Source of the DNA: Selenomonas sp.
GTDB taxonomy: Bacteria > Bacillota > Negativicutes > Selenomonadales > Selenomonadaceae
Assembly (NCBI GenBank): GCA_022773585.1
Contig: JALEZZ010000008.1
Span: 62,001-126,000 of the forward strand
Length of the DNA stretch: 64,000 bases
Reading direction: 5' to 3'
The translations under genes and the position numbers were made by a program. The notes under the pieces were generated by a model. That model saw nothing but the letters and a program-made list of their open reading frames with translations. It had not been told where the DNA came from and did not search any database. Positions 34,851-43,981 of the stretch are shown in pieces; within the stretch, counting starts at the first letter, position 1; each line of letters begins with the position of its first letter.

Positions 34851-35597
34851 TCATCCAGCGCATGCGGCAAAGTAAGGGCCGGATTCATCTCTGCTGGTTC
34901 TGCCCCCCCCTCGATAGACAAACGTCGCTTCCAAGACATCTGCATAGGGACGCCCCTCCACTTCTACAAGGCAGCCACAGTTATTAGGATGCAGATGCAC
35001 AAGATCATGCGTCTCCTGCAACTTTTGGAGTCCATAGAGCATTTGATTTGTTTGCATCGCAGAATGTTCATGCACGAGATTGTGAAGTTCCAAGACAACC
35101 TGATCAAATTGCGCTAAGATGGCTGACGGTGTCTGCAAGAAAAATCCCCACTCTGCCCCTTCGACATCCATCTTCAAAATCATGTGCTGTTGATGCACAT
35201 GACCATTCATAGCAAGGTAATATGACAGCGGATATAGTGGTGGCTGATCCTCTGTACTCGATGCGATGCCTTTGCGAAAAAAGTGGAATTCTGACCGATG
35301 TTCCGGTAATTCATCAATCGTATGGTCATACATATAGACTTGATAGCCGCAATCCGCCATCGCCGAATCCCACGATACATCATCGCAAATGCCAAAGGAA
35401 TACGCAATCCCCCCTGGTGCTGGAGGCAGCATCAGATAACCGCCATCATTATGACGACCGATGCGTACAAATGAGCTTTGACACTGTTTCACCTGCAAAG
35501 CAGCACGCAACATATGATAATAATCCGCCGACGTCTGAAAAGATGCCTGCAATTGCACTAACTGATTTCCAAAATAAAATCCTTGTTTGAATATCAT
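34851..35597 (-). CDS. FkbM-like SAM methyltransferase, C-terminus altered by a G8 tract
   Basis: The frame as given codes 248 residues. FVRIGRHNDGGYLMLPP, YSFGICDDVSWD, YMYDHTIDELP and LKMDVEGAEWGF are the SAM-binding blocks of the FkbM/Methyltransf_22 group, which O-methylates sugars in surface glycans. After YADVLEATFVYR the frame passes a G8 tract (34903-34910) into the unlike tail TSRDESGPYFAACAG. With G7 the frame continues NPALTLPHALDEPND and on to a stop at 34793-34795, a family-like end 6 nt before the GT9 start. AGGGGG precedes the ATG; promoter at 35635-35663. Confidence 0.75.
   Translation of the reverse strand: MIFKQGFYFGNQLVQLQASFQTSADYYHMLRAALQVKQCQSSFVRIGRHNDGGYLMLPPAPGGIAYSFGICDDVSWDSAMADCGYQVYMYDHTIDELPEHRSEFHFFRKGIASSTEDQPPLYPLSYYLAMNGHVHQQHMILKMDVEGAEWGFFLQTPSAILAQFDQVVLELHNLVHEHSAMQTNQMLYGLQKLQETHDLVHLHPNNCGCLVEVEGRPYADVLEATFVYRGGGRTSRDESGPYFAACAG
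34903..34910 (-). repeat. Homopolymeric G8 tract in the methyltransferase gene
   Basis: Eight G on the coding strand. Loss of one base restores a longer, family-like C-terminus. Such tracts mutate by slippage and commonly switch surface-glycan genes. Confidence 0.8.
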
Positions 35598-35634
35598 TCG
35601 CGCTCGCCCCCTGTATCAGTAAAACCCTATCTTC

Positions 35635-35663
35635 ATTATAAAAAAATATCGCGGAAGCATCAA
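35635..35663 (-). promoter_or_regulatory. Promoter of the methyltransferase-GT9 operon
   Basis: TTGATG (35658-35663), 17 nt, TATAAT (35635-35640) on the minus strand. The -35 and spacer are formed by the 3' half of the cstA terminator and its T-tract. Confidence 0.6.
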
Positions 35664-35695
35664 GACGTTTTGAAAACGCGATGCTTCCGCGATAT
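35646..35695 (-). terminator. cstA terminator
   Basis: Sixteen-bp stem ATATCGCGGAAGCATC and its complement (35680-35695 with 35646-35661), with further pairing in the loop (GTTTTCAAAAC), followed by seven T on the minus strand. Confidence 0.9.
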
Positions 35696-35717
35696 CTATA
35701 AAGTCCGAGAACAAATG

Positions 35718-37397
35718 TCAATCTTCTGCAATCGCGACCTGCTCTTTTCCGAGGAGCTCGCTGCCGCAGTGCTTGACGACGAGGACGGCGAGGGTCATGA
35801 GGGCAAGGGCGAGGACGAGCTGGAGGCCGTCGATGCCGACGACGAACGTGCCGGCCATGAGCTTCGTCACGATGCCGTACACGCTCATGACAAGTGCCGT
35901 CATCGTCACGCAGAACATGAAGGCCATCGGCACGTAGAGCATCCAGCCCTTGCGGCCCGTGACTTTGAGGAAGACGGCGAGCGCGATGAGGACGAGCGCG
36001 GAGAGCAGCTGATTCGCCGCACCGAACAGCGGCCAGATGTTCATGTAGCCCGCGAGGCAGAGGCCATAGGCGAGCACGAGCGTCACGCCCGTCGAAACGT
36101 AGTTGTTCATGAAGAACTTCGCAGCGCTGCCAGCTTCCTGGCCTTCGCTCGGCTTCAGCATCTCCTGCAGCGACATGCGGCCGATGCGCGCGACGGAGTC
36201 AATCGTCGTCATGCCGAGCGCCGAGACGCACATCGTGATGAAGCAGGCCGAGAAGCCTGCGGGCAGGCCGAAGATCTGCGTGAAGAACGTGCTGATGCCG
36301 CCAGCGAAAATCTGGAATGGCGTGCCTTTCGCCATGACGCCGTTCGATGCGGCCGCGCAGGCAATCGCGAGCGCGACGACGCCGAGCATGCATTCGCAGA
36401 GCATCGCGCCATAGCCGACCGGCAGCATGTCGCGCTCATTCGAAACGGCTTTCGACGACGTGCCCGACGAAACGAGGCTGTGGAAACCAGAGACCGCGCC
36501 GCAGGCAATCGTGATGAAGAGAATCGGGAACAGCGGCTTGCCGTTGACTTCGAAACCGACAAAGGCCGGCATGTTGACGGAAGGATTCGCGGCAATGACG
36601 CCGACGACGCCGCCTGCGACCATGCCGAGGAGCAGGAACGAGCTCAGATAATCGCGCGGCTCCATGAGCAGCCACATCGGCAGCACAGCTGCGATGAAGC
36701 AGTAGCCGAAGACGATGTAGCGCCATGTCGGCACGTCGAGATAGAGCGGGAAGTTCATGCCGACCGCGAACATCGCGGCGACGAGGACGATGGCAACGAA
36801 GAATTTCAGAGCGCCCGAAGGCTTGACCTTGCTGATGAAGACGCCGAAGCCCATCGCAACGACGATGTAGAGCATGGAAATCGTGGCCGCCTGCGCACCC
36901 GGCGTGTTGAGCGTGCCTTCCGCGCCAAAGCCGTTGAACGTCTTGGCGATGATGTCAGAGAATGCGGCGATGACGAGCAGCGTGAAGAGCCAGCAGAACA
37001 GCAGGAACAGGCGGCGGCCCGTTCGTCCGACATACTGCTCGATGAGCATGCCCATCGACTTGCCCTCGCTCTTGACGGAGGCGTAGAGCGCCGTGAAATC
37101 CTGCACGCAGCCGAAGAACGCGCCGCCAATCAGGATCCACAAGAGCGCCGGCGCCCAGCCGAACATCGCAGCGATGATTGGGCCGGTCACAGGGCCTGCG
37201 CCCGTGATGGACGAGAACTGATGCGCGAAGACCGTGAAGCGCGAAGCGGGGCTGTAGTCGCCGCCGTCATTCTTCCGCACGGCCGGCGTTTTCGCTTTCG
37301 GATCGATGCCCCAAGTCTTGACGAGCCACCGGCCGTAAATGAGGTAGGCACCCGCGAACCAGACAAGAGCAATCCCAACCAGCATCAAACCAGTCAT
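35718..37397 (-). CDS. CstA-family carbon starvation/pyruvate or peptide transporter
   Basis: 559 residues with about 15-16 membrane helices. FAHQFSSITGAGPVTGPIIAAMFGWAPALLWILIGGAFFGCVQDF is the CstA core, present within residues about 50-100. Family members import pyruvate (BtsT) or are needed for peptide use during starvation. This is the shorter form rather than the 700-residue enterobacterial one. The ATG at 37397 has AAGGA upstream; a longer frame would cover the leader. The next gene upstream is a peptide-binding lipoprotein, which fits a peptide/carbon scavenging theme. Confidence 0.88.
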   Translation of the reverse strand: MTGLMLVGIALVWFAGAYLIYGRWLVKTWGIDPKAKTPAVRKNDGGDYSPASRFTVFAHQFSSITGAGPVTGPIIAAMFGWAPALLWILIGGAFFGCVQDFTALYASVKSEGKSMGMLIEQYVGRTGRRLFLLFCWLFTLLVIAAFSDIIAKTFNGFGAEGTLNTPGAQAATISMLYIVVAMGFGVFISKVKPSGALKFFVAIVLVAAMFAVGMNFPLYLDVPTWRYIVFGYCFIAAVLPMWLLMEPRDYLSSFLLLGMVAGGVVGVIAANPSVNMPAFVGFEVNGKPLFPILFITIACGAVSGFHSLVSSGTSSKAVSNERDMLPVGYGAMLCECMLGVVALAIACAAASNGVMAKGTPFQIFAGGISTFFTQIFGLPAGFSACFITMCVSALGMTTIDSVARIGRMSLQEMLKPSEGQEAGSAAKFFMNNYVSTGVTLVLAYGLCLAGYMNIWPLFGAANQLLSALVLIALAVFLKVTGRKGWMLYVPMAFMFCVTMTALVMSVYGIVTKLMAGTFVVGIDGLQLVLALALMTLAVLVVKHCGSELLGKEQVAIAED

Positions 37398-37495
37398 GAT
37401 GATTCCTTCTTTCTTTTCACGAGGAACATATGATTCCTTGATAAACACATTACCCACAGATGTTGAAATGAAATGATGTATTCTGTGTACTGTGT

Positions 37496-37524
37496 ATTAT
37501 AGGACGCGGATGCAAAGGTGTCAA
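37496..37524 (-). promoter_or_regulatory. Promoter of cstA
   Basis: Near-ideal TTGACA (37519-37524), 17 nt, TATAAT (37496-37501) on the minus strand. The start region carries tandem TACACAG / ACACAGAATACA repeats that could bind a regulator. Confidence 0.8.
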
Positions 37525-37580
37525 CATGTAAACTTCAAGAAGTAATTTTCAGAATATTTTCAGCCGCACGCGCACAAAAA

Positions 37581-37606
37581 AAGCAGCCACAAAATCGCAG
37601 CTGCTT
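37581..37606 (-). terminator. Terminator of the peptide-binding protein gene
   Basis: AAGCAGC / GCTGCTT stem (37600-37606 with 37581-37587) with 12-nt loop, followed by seven T on the minus strand. Confidence 0.75.
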
Positions 37607-37625
37607 GAAAGTTCACCGTATGGGA

Positions 37626-39236
37626 TTACTTTTCAATATAAGCGTACTTGAAGTCAAAGACCGTGTTGCCCGGATCGATGACGCCTTTGAGCTTCGGGCT
37701 CATGGCGACGGAGGTCTTGTAGAAGAAGACCGGAATCAGGCCCATGTCGTCGATGCAGATCTTCTCGGCTTCGTGCATGGCCTTCATGCGGACACCCTGG
37801 TCGTTGCTGTTCTGTGCCTGATGGACGAACTCATCATACTTCGGGTTTGCATAGCGGCCGTAGTTGTTCGTGCCGTTCGAAAGCAGGTAGTCAGCGAACG
37901 TCATCGGGTCGAGGTAATCGCCAACCCAGCGGGCGCGGGCAATCTGCACCGTGCCGCTCTTGCGGGACTGCAGGTAGACTTTCCATTCCTGGTTCGTGAG
38001 CTCGACATCAACGCCAAGGTTCTTCTTCCACATCTCCTGCGCGGCTTCGCAAATGGCCTTGTTGTTCTCATTCGTGTTGTAGAGCAACGTGATGGGCGGC
38101 ATGCCCTTGCCATCTGGGTAGCCCGCCTCGGCGAGGAGCTTCTTCGCCTCTTCGACGTTCTCCTGCACGAGCTGGCCGCTCTCCTCGGCGAAGTCCTTCT
38201 TCGTCTCGGGGTTCGTGAAGCCCGTCGGAATCCAGCCCGTCGCAGGGCTCGCGAGACCGTGGAGCACCTGGTCGACGAGCGTCTGGCGGTCGAGCGCGAG
38301 CGAGAACGCCTTGCGGACTTTCGGATTGTCAAACGGTGCGAGCTTGTTGTTCGTATCGAAGAAGAATGTGCCGATGTTCTTGTCGAGCTGCAGCTTGCCC
38401 TCGCCCTTCAGGCGCTCAGCGTCAGCTGCCGGCGGATCGAGCACGAGGTCGACGTCGCCGTTGTCGAACATCGAGACGGCCGTGCTCATGTTGTCGATGA
38501 GCGGCATCTCGATCTTCTTGGCCTTGACCTTGTCGTGATCCCAATAGTCGTCGCGCTTCTCGACCGTGATCTTGCTGTTGTGATCCCAGCTCGTGATCTT
38601 GAACGGGCCGTTGCCGACGAGCGTATCAGCCTCGGCCGCCCAATCATCCGGATGCTCCTGCACGACCTTGCGGTTGACCGGGAAGGCCGACTGGTGCGCG
38701 AGCAGCATCAGGAAGTAAGCCGTCGGGCGCGCGAGATGGACTTCGAGCGTCTTGTCATCGATAGCCTTGACGCCGACGTCATCCGCGCTGCCGCCCTTCG
38801 TGTTGTACTCTTCGCCGCCCTTGATGGGGAAGAGCATGTAGGCATACTCGGATGCCAGTTCCGGACTCATGAGACGCTTCCACGCGAACTCGAAGTCCTG
38901 CGCCGTGACGGGATCGCCGTTCGACCACTTGTTGGCCCGCAGATGGAACGTGTACGTCAGGCCGTCGTCAGAAATGTCCCAGCTCTCGGCCGCGGCCGGA
39001 ACGGGCTGGCCATTCTCATCGAGCGACGTGAGACCTTCGAACATCTCGCCGAGGTACGTCGCTTCCGGCGCGCCCGTCGCCTTGTCCGGATCGAGCGATT
39101 CCGGCTCGGTGCCGAAAATCGCACGAATCGTCATGTCGTCGCTTTTCGCCGTCTCGTTGCCGCCGCATCCGGCAAACATCGAACATGCCGTCAGCGCAGC
39201 GAGCACCATCGTGAGCAATTTTTTCTTTTTTGTCAT
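37626..39236 (-). CDS. Peptide ABC transporter substrate-binding lipoprotein (OppA/DppA family)
   Basis: 536 residues. The signal peptide ends in a lipobox, TACSMFAGC, so Cys23 is lipidated. SBP_bac_5 motifs: EPESLDPDKATGAPEATYLGEMFEGL, YTFHLRANKWSNGDPVTAQDFEFAWKR and FSLALDRQTLVDQV. It captures oligopeptides in the periplasm for an ABC permease, which is not encoded nearby, so it is an orphan binding protein. AAGGAG-type site upstream. Promoter at 39349-39377 with a palindrome downstream, and a hairpin in the leader. Confidence 0.88.
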   Translation of the reverse strand: MTKKKKLLTMVLAALTACSMFAGCGGNETAKSDDMTIRAIFGTEPESLDPDKATGAPEATYLGEMFEGLTSLDENGQPVPAAAESWDISDDGLTYTFHLRANKWSNGDPVTAQDFEFAWKRLMSPELASEYAYMLFPIKGGEEYNTKGGSADDVGVKAIDDKTLEVHLARPTAYFLMLLAHQSAFPVNRKVVQEHPDDWAAEADTLVGNGPFKITSWDHNSKITVEKRDDYWDHDKVKAKKIEMPLIDNMSTAVSMFDNGDVDLVLDPPAADAERLKGEGKLQLDKNIGTFFFDTNNKLAPFDNPKVRKAFSLALDRQTLVDQVLHGLASPATGWIPTGFTNPETKKDFAEESGQLVQENVEEAKKLLAEAGYPDGKGMPPITLLYNTNENNKAICEAAQEMWKKNLGVDVELTNQEWKVYLQSRKSGTVQIARARWVGDYLDPMTFADYLLSNGTNNYGRYANPKYDEFVHQAQNSNDQGVRMKAMHEAEKICIDDMGLIPVFFYKTSVAMSPKLKGVIDPGNTVFDFKYAYIEK

Positions 39237-39254
39237 TGTCCTTGGCTCCTTCGA

Positions 39255-39282
39255 GTCATCATCTCCCCCTCAGGATGATGAC
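39255..39282 (-). other. Leader hairpin before the peptide-binding protein gene
   Basis: GTCATCATC / GATGATGAC stem (9 bp) with a 10-nt G-rich loop, placed just upstream of the ribosome site. No T-tract follows, so it may affect stability or translation. Confidence 0.5.
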
Positions 39283-39311
39283 AACTTGTTGGATACGTCC
39301 GCGAACAAAGT

Positions 39312-39323
39312 TTTAGCGCTAAA
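39312..39323. promoter_or_regulatory. Palindromic operator candidate TTTAGCGCTAAA
   Basis: Perfect 12-nt palindrome about 25 nt downstream of the -10 box of the peptide-binding protein gene, a position suited to a repressor. Confidence 0.45.
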
Positions 39324-39348
39324 CACTTGTGTACGCAACACAAGGACT

Positions 39349-39377
39349 ATTATAAGCCGATTACTGCAAATTTACAA
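39349..39377 (-). promoter_or_regulatory. Promoter of the peptide-binding protein gene
   Basis: TTGTAA (39372-39377), 17 nt, TATAAT (39349-39354) on the minus strand. Confidence 0.65.
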
Positions 39378-39415
39378 GTTAACAATTTCTTTGATGCAGA
39401 CTAGGTGCCTATGAC

Positions 39416-40501
39416 TTATTTCGCAGCGCGAGCAGCTGCACGCGCCTTTTTCCACTGCCAGACGCAGCGCATGCCGCTATGCATCTCAGGCAGCACGAAG
39501 CAGCGGCAGCACGAAACACAATTCGATGGTTCGCCGCTCGCCAGCGCTTTCGTGACGAAGTCCGGCTCGGCAATCAGCGCACGCGAGAGCGAGACCATCT
39601 CGAAGCCATGTGCGAGCACGGCCTCCATATCCGCGAGCGAGCGCACGCCGCCGACGAGGCTCATGGCCTGCTCCGGCACGGCCTTCTTGAGCGCCGTGCC
39701 CTCTTCGAGGTAGTAGAGCGTCGCGTCCTTCGGCTGGTTGATGAAATCGACGCCCGAGAGCTCGACGAGCTCGACGCCGAGCTTGTGAAACTCCTGCAGC
39801 ATGTAGACCATGGCGTCGTGATAGCCTGCATGATCTTCATGCTTCGTATCGAGGTTGATCTTGACGAGCACGGGGAAATCATCGCCGCATTTCTCGTGAA
39901 TGCCCTCGATGATCTCGCGCACGATGCGGAAGCGGTTCTCGGTGCTGCCGCCATATGCATCCGTGCGTTCGTTGAACGTCGGATCGAGGAAACGCGAAAG
40001 GAGATACGAGTGTGCGGCATGGAGCTGGACGCCGTCGACGCCCGCGTACTTGAGGCGTGCGGCCGCGAGAACGAAGTTCGATTCGATGCGATGGATTTCA
40101 TCGACGGTCAGTTCGCGCGCATGACGATTCTTCTTGAGCCCGCGCGCCGTGACGTCTGCGAGGTCGTCGACGCCGATGGCACGCGGGCCGGCATGGGAAA
40201 TCTGCGGCACGAACGCCGCGCCCTCTGCGTGCACGAGCTCGGCGGCCTTGCGGAACTGGTCGATATAGCTGTCGTCAAAAATATTGACCTGCTGCTTGTT
40301 CGCACGGCCGAGCGGATCGACGCAGCAGTGGCCCGTGATGATGAGGCCGACGCTGTTTTTCGCGAACGTTTCATACATCGCGTATTCTTCGTCCGTCATA
40401 TGGCCGTCCTCCGATGGCAGGAAGCTGTGCGTGGCCGAGCGGATGATGCGGTTTTTGACATGGATGTGCGGGAGATTGAGCGGGGATTCGATGGGGCTCA
40501 T
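39416..40501 (-). CDS. Old Yellow Enzyme-like NADH:flavin oxidoreductase
   Basis: 361 residues, FMN-binding TIM barrel. NRIIRSATHSFLPSEDGHMTDE, FVPQISHAGPRA, VDGVQLHAAHSYLLSRFLDPTFNERTD and LVGGVRSLADMEAVL are family motifs. The C-terminus NCVSCCRCF followed by GMRCV keeps a Cys set like the iron-sulfur site of 2,4-dienoyl-CoA reductase, but the protein stops there and lacks the FAD/NAD domain of those longer enzymes. Probably reduces alpha,beta-unsaturated carbonyl compounds. AAAGGAG upstream of the ATG at 40501. It follows murA after a terminator. Confidence 0.85.
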   Translation of the reverse strand: MSPIESPLNLPHIHVKNRIIRSATHSFLPSEDGHMTDEEYAMYETFAKNSVGLIITGHCCVDPLGRANKQQVNIFDDSYIDQFRKAAELVHAEGAAFVPQISHAGPRAIGVDDLADVTARGLKKNRHARELTVDEIHRIESNFVLAAARLKYAGVDGVQLHAAHSYLLSRFLDPTFNERTDAYGGSTENRFRIVREIIEGIHEKCGDDFPVLVKINLDTKHEDHAGYHDAMVYMLQEFHKLGVELVELSGVDFINQPKDATLYYLEEGTALKKAVPEQAMSLVGGVRSLADMEAVLAHGFEMVSLSRALIAEPDFVTKALASGEPSNCVSCCRCFVLPEMHSGMRCVWQWKKARAAARAAK

Positions 40502-40558
40502 TTTGTACTCCTTTCGAGATGAGTTGCGGTTGTTCAATAATTCTTGGCATATGAAGAA

Positions 40559-40578
40559 AGCTCCCTTGTCCGGGAGCT
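40559..40578 (-). terminator. murA terminator
   Basis: AGCTCCC / GGGAGCT stem (40572-40578 with 40559-40565), 6-nt loop, followed on the minus strand by TTCTTC; the T-tract is short. Confidence 0.6.
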
Positions 40579-40593
40579 GATAGGAAATTCTTT

Positions 40594-41859
40594 TTAACGG
40601 TCGACGCGCTGGATGTCAGCACCGAGGCCGACGAGCTTGCCGACGAGGTCGTCGTAGCCGCGGTCGATGTGGTGGATGTAGCCGACCTGTGTCTCGCCTT
40701 CGGCGACGAGGCCCGCGAGCACCATGGCGGCACCGGCGCGGAGGTCGGTCGCCTTGACCTGGCAGCCCGTGAGCTTTGATACGCCCTCGACGACAGACGT
40801 GCGGCCGTCGATGCGGATGTTCGCGCCCATGCGCTTGAGCTCGTCGACATGCATGAAGCGGTTCTCGAAAACCGTCTCCGTCACGCAGCCCGTGCCCTCC
40901 GAAATCGTCAGCATGGCCATGAACTGCGCCTGCATATCCGTCGGGAAGCCCGGGTACGGCATCGTCTTGATGTCCACGGCCTTCGTCTTCTTGTCGCAGC
41001 GCACACGGATGCCGTCGACGTCTTCTTCAATCGTGACGCCGGCTTCCTTGAGCTTTGCGATGACGGGCTTCAGATGCTCGCTGATGGCGTTCTCGACATA
41101 GATGTCCCCCTGCGTCATGGCAGCAGCAACCATGTAGGTGCCCGCCTCGATGCGGTCGGGGATGATCGTGTAGTCGCGGCCGACGAGCTTCGGCGCGCCG
41201 TCGATCTTGATGACGTTCGTGCCCGCACCGCGGATTTTCGCGCCCATGACATTGAGGTAGTTCGCGAGATCGACGATTTCCGGCTCCTGCGCCGGATTCT
41301 CGAGAATCGTCTGCCCTTCGGCCATCGAGGCGGCCATCAGGATGTTCTCCGTCGCGCCGACACTCGGGAAATCGAGGTAGATGCGCGTGCCCTTGAGGCC
41401 CTCGGGCGCGGACGCCTCGATGAAGCCATGACCGATCTCGATCTTGGCGCCGAGTGCCTCGAAGCCCTTGAGGTGCAGGTCGATCGGGCGCGTGCCGATG
41501 GCGCAGCCGCCCGGCAGCGAAATCTTCGCCTTGCCGCACCGCGCGAGAAGCGGCCCCATGATGAGGAACGAAGCGCGCATCTTCCGCACGAGGTCATACG
41601 GTGCCTCGCAGCTGCCGATGTGCTTCGCGTCGACGCGGAGCTGGTGCTTCCCTGCATCGAACTCCGCCGTAACGCCGAGGCGGTTCAGCACTTCGGTGAT
41701 CGTCGTGACGTCCTCGAGTGCCGGCACCTCGTCGAGCAGGCTCACCGTGTCCTGCCCGAGAAGCGTCGCCGCGATGATCGGCAGCACGGCATTCTTCGCC
41801 CCGCTGATCTTCACGCGCCCCTCGAGCCTGCGGCCGCCATGTATAATCAACTTTTCCAT
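40594..41859 (-). CDS. murA: UDP-N-acetylglucosamine 1-carboxyvinyltransferase
   Basis: Adds enolpyruvate from PEP to UDP-GlcNAc, the first committed step of peptidoglycan synthesis, in the cytoplasm. 421 residues, normal length. [18 protein letters not shown] at the N-terminus includes the active-site Lys and Asn; [16 protein letters not shown] carries the catalytic Cys119, the fosfomycin target. Promoter at 41903-41931. Its neighbours upstream are exported proteins; it may be a stand-alone unit ending at the terminator at 40559. Confidence 0.96.
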   Translation of the reverse strand: MEKLIIHGGRRLEGRVKISGAKNAVLPIIAATLLGQDTVSLLDEVPALEDVTTITEVLNRLGVTAEFDAGKHQLRVDAKHIGSCEAPYDLVRKMRASFLIMGPLLARCGKAKISLPGGCAIGTRPIDLHLKGFEALGAKIEIGHGFIEASAPEGLKGTRIYLDFPSVGATENILMAASMAEGQTILENPAQEPEIVDLANYLNVMGAKIRGAGTNVIKIDGAPKLVGRDYTIIPDRIEAGTYMVAAAMTQGDIYVENAISEHLKPVIAKLKEAGVTIEEDVDGIRVRCDKKTKAVDIKTMPYPGFPTDMQAQFMAMLTISEGTGCVTETVFENRFMHVDELKRMGANIRIDGRTSVVEGVSKLTGCQVKATDLRAGAAMVLAGLVAEGETQVGYIHHIDRGYDDLVGKLVGLGADIQRVDR

Positions 41860-41902
41860 TTGAAGTCGTTGTTCCCCCCAAAAAACTGAAGCAATCTATC
41901 CT

Positions 41903-41931
41903 ATCTTATCATCTGTCCCATACTTTCGCAA
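41903..41931 (-). promoter_or_regulatory. Promoter of murA
   Basis: TTGCGA (41926-41931), 17 nt, TAAGAT (41903-41908) on the minus strand. Confidence 0.5.
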
Positions 41932-41944
41932 GGGGTCATCCGCC

Positions 41945-43981
41945 CTACTGCTCTGCCCGATGGTCGACATGGAGCGTCGTATGGATGGCGTTGTCGATGA
42001 TATACTTCGTCTCGAACTTCGACTGCCCCGGCGTCTGGTGGTTCGTCTCGTCCGGAAGGAGCGTGATCTTGTGCTGCTTCTTTTCTGCTTCAGCGGCGCG
42101 CTTCGCGGCCTCTGCCGTCTCGCGCATCAGGCGCTTCTGCTCGCGTGCCGAAAGCGGCTGTGCCGATGCGCCCGGCGCGATGATGATTTCATTGTTGCGG
42201 CCCGTTTCCGCAAGCGATTTCAAGCGGTCGGCCGTCGTCTGCGTCTTGCTGTCGTCCTGCACCGTGACGCCCGTCGTCTGCTGCAGGAGCATCAGCGGCG
42301 TCACAGGCACCATGCCGCCACCGCGCACGTCGAGGTTCAGAACGCCGTCGCGCTGTGCCTTCGGCACCGTGTAGGGAATGGAAAGTGTCTCTTTCGCGCC
42401 GCGGTATGGCTTGATCGTCGTCTGGATGTTCACCGTCTCGCCCGGACGCACCGTCGTCTTCGACGGGATGGCCGAGACGAGCGATGCCGTCTTGCGGCCT
42501 GGTGCGACATCGACATCGACCTGGACGTCGATGATGTCGGCTTCCTTGTCCGTGTCGGCACAGATGACGCCCATCGTCTGCATGAGCTCGCCGATGGCGA
42601 CCTGCCCGACATCCGTCGTATTGTAGAACATGTTCTTGCGATCGAACACGCCCTTCTGCGCGACGTTCGTGCGAATCTTGAACCCGAGCGTCGCCGTGCT
42701 CTCGCCGAGCGTGTCGCTCGTCTTCGAGACGGCGGCATAGGCGAGGCCCGCCGTGAGCTGCGGCAGGTAGTCTTCATCATAGGCGATGCGCGCGGCATAC
42801 GTCGTGTCGCGGCCGAGTGCCTCATCCTTCACACGGATCTTCATCGGCACGACGGACGGGAACTCGCCGATGCGGCCCGCGATGCCCGTCTCGCGATCCT
42901 GGCTGATGCGGCCGATGATGTCGCCGACATTCGCAATCTTCATGCCGTTGCTCTGGCCGGAAATCGTGCCGACGACTGTCGCATCCGTCATGAAATAGTT
43001 GACGTTGCCCTTGTGCAGGAACGGATGACCGAACGCGAGGATGCGGTCGCCATCCGTCGCCGTGACCGTGCCCGTCGCGCCGACCGTGAAGTCGCCGCAG
43101 ACGACGGCCACGCCGACCGCGCTGCCCGGCTCGAGCCAGGCGTCATAGCGCGTGCCAGCGCCGCTCGCCCCGCCGACCGACGTCAGCTGCGTCTCGGCTG
43201 GCAGGCCGAGCGTATCGTGGAGGAACTTCATGCCCGGCGCCGTGAAGCCAGAGACGAAGAGCTTCGTCTTCGGCTGGTAGGACGGCGCATCGAAATGGAG
43301 GCTGCCGAAAGCGTTGAACGCATTCGCATCCGCCGACTGCGGCAGCGAGGCAATTGCCGCGGCAATCGCGTCTTCCATCGCTTCTTCGTGATGGACGCGC
43401 TCGGATTCTTTGACTTCCTCCGCAGCTTCTTCAGCAGCTTCCTCTTCCGCCTTGCTGTCCTTGCCGTCCTTCTTCTTGTCTTTCGCTTCCTGCGCTTTCT
43501 TTTCTTTTTCCTTGTCCGCCGCATATTTCTTGAGGTCGAACGTCTGGATATGCGTCTTGTTCTTCGTATCCGGCATCGACCAGAGCGGCAGCATGTTCTC
43601 GATCGGCGTGATGAAGAACGTATAGGGCGTCATTTCCTTGAGGCCCGCGGCCACGGCGCCGACGAGCTTGCCATCGACATAGACCGGGCTGCCGCTCATA
43701 CCCTGCAGGATGCCGCCTGCCGCCTCGACGACGGGGCCGGAAGCCTTCGCCATGATCATCGGCGTCGAGCCTTTGCCATTGTCCACCGTGCCGATGATGT
43801 CCACATGGAAATCGCGGATCTCGCCCGTATGGTCGACGACCGTGTAAGCCGTGCCTTCCATGCCCGGCGTGATCTCGCTCGTCTTCCAGATTTCCGGCAT
43901 GGCGTATGCAGAGAGGAACGAACTGCCCCAGAGTGCCGCAGCAATCCCAAGCGCGGCAACATGTTTCAAATACCGATGCAA
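41945..43981 (-). CDS. SpoIVB-type S55 peptidase-like exported protein
   Basis: 678 residues. A signal peptide (about 1-27) leads into MPEIWKTSEITPGMEGTAYTVV and GGILQGMSGSPVYVDGKLVGAV, the S55 core with its catalytic Ser in GMSGSP (96-98). A Lys/Glu/Ala-rich charged insert (about 155-205) follows, then SVGGASGAGTRYD and DGDRILAFGHPFLHKGN. In Bacillus SpoIVB is a sporulation signalling protease; here the gene is far larger, next to flagellar and murein genes. Proteolytic activity and target are unknown. Promoter with extended -10 at 44065-44092. Confidence 0.78.
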   Translation of the reverse strand: MHRYLKHVAALGIAAALWGSSFLSAYAMPEIWKTSEITPGMEGTAYTVVDHTGEIRDFHVDIIGTVDNGKGSTPMIMAKASGPVVEAAGGILQGMSGSPVYVDGKLVGAVAAGLKEMTPYTFFITPIENMLPLWSMPDTKNKTHIQTFDLKKYAADKEKEKKAQEAKDKKKDGKDSKAEEEAAEEAAEEVKESERVHHEEAMEDAIAAAIASLPQSADANAFNAFGSLHFDAPSYQPKTKLFVSGFTAPGMKFLHDTLGLPAETQLTSVGGASGAGTRYDAWLEPGSAVGVAVVCGDFTVGATGTVTATDGDRILAFGHPFLHKGNVNYFMTDATVVGTISGQSNGMKIANVGDIIGRISQDRETGIAGRIGEFPSVVPMKIRVKDEALGRDTTYAARIAYDEDYLPQLTAGLAYAAVSKTSDTLGESTATLGFKIRTNVAQKGVFDRKNMFYNTTDVGQVAIGELMQTMGVICADTDKEADIIDVQVDVDVAPGRKTASLVSAIPSKTTVRPGETVNIQTTIKPYRGAKETLSIPYTVPKAQRDGVLNLDVRGGGMVPVTPLMLLQQTTGVTVQDDSKTQTTADRLKSLAETGRNNEIIIAPGASAQPLSAREQKRLMRETAEAAKRAAEAEKKQHKITLLPDETNHQTPGQSKFETKYIIDNAIHTTLHVDHRAEQ

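Noticed and set aside
35583-37433. A 616-codon plus-strand frame opposite cstA
   Set aside because: Composition is that of reversed membrane-protein codons (many Glu, Arg, His); no start signal.
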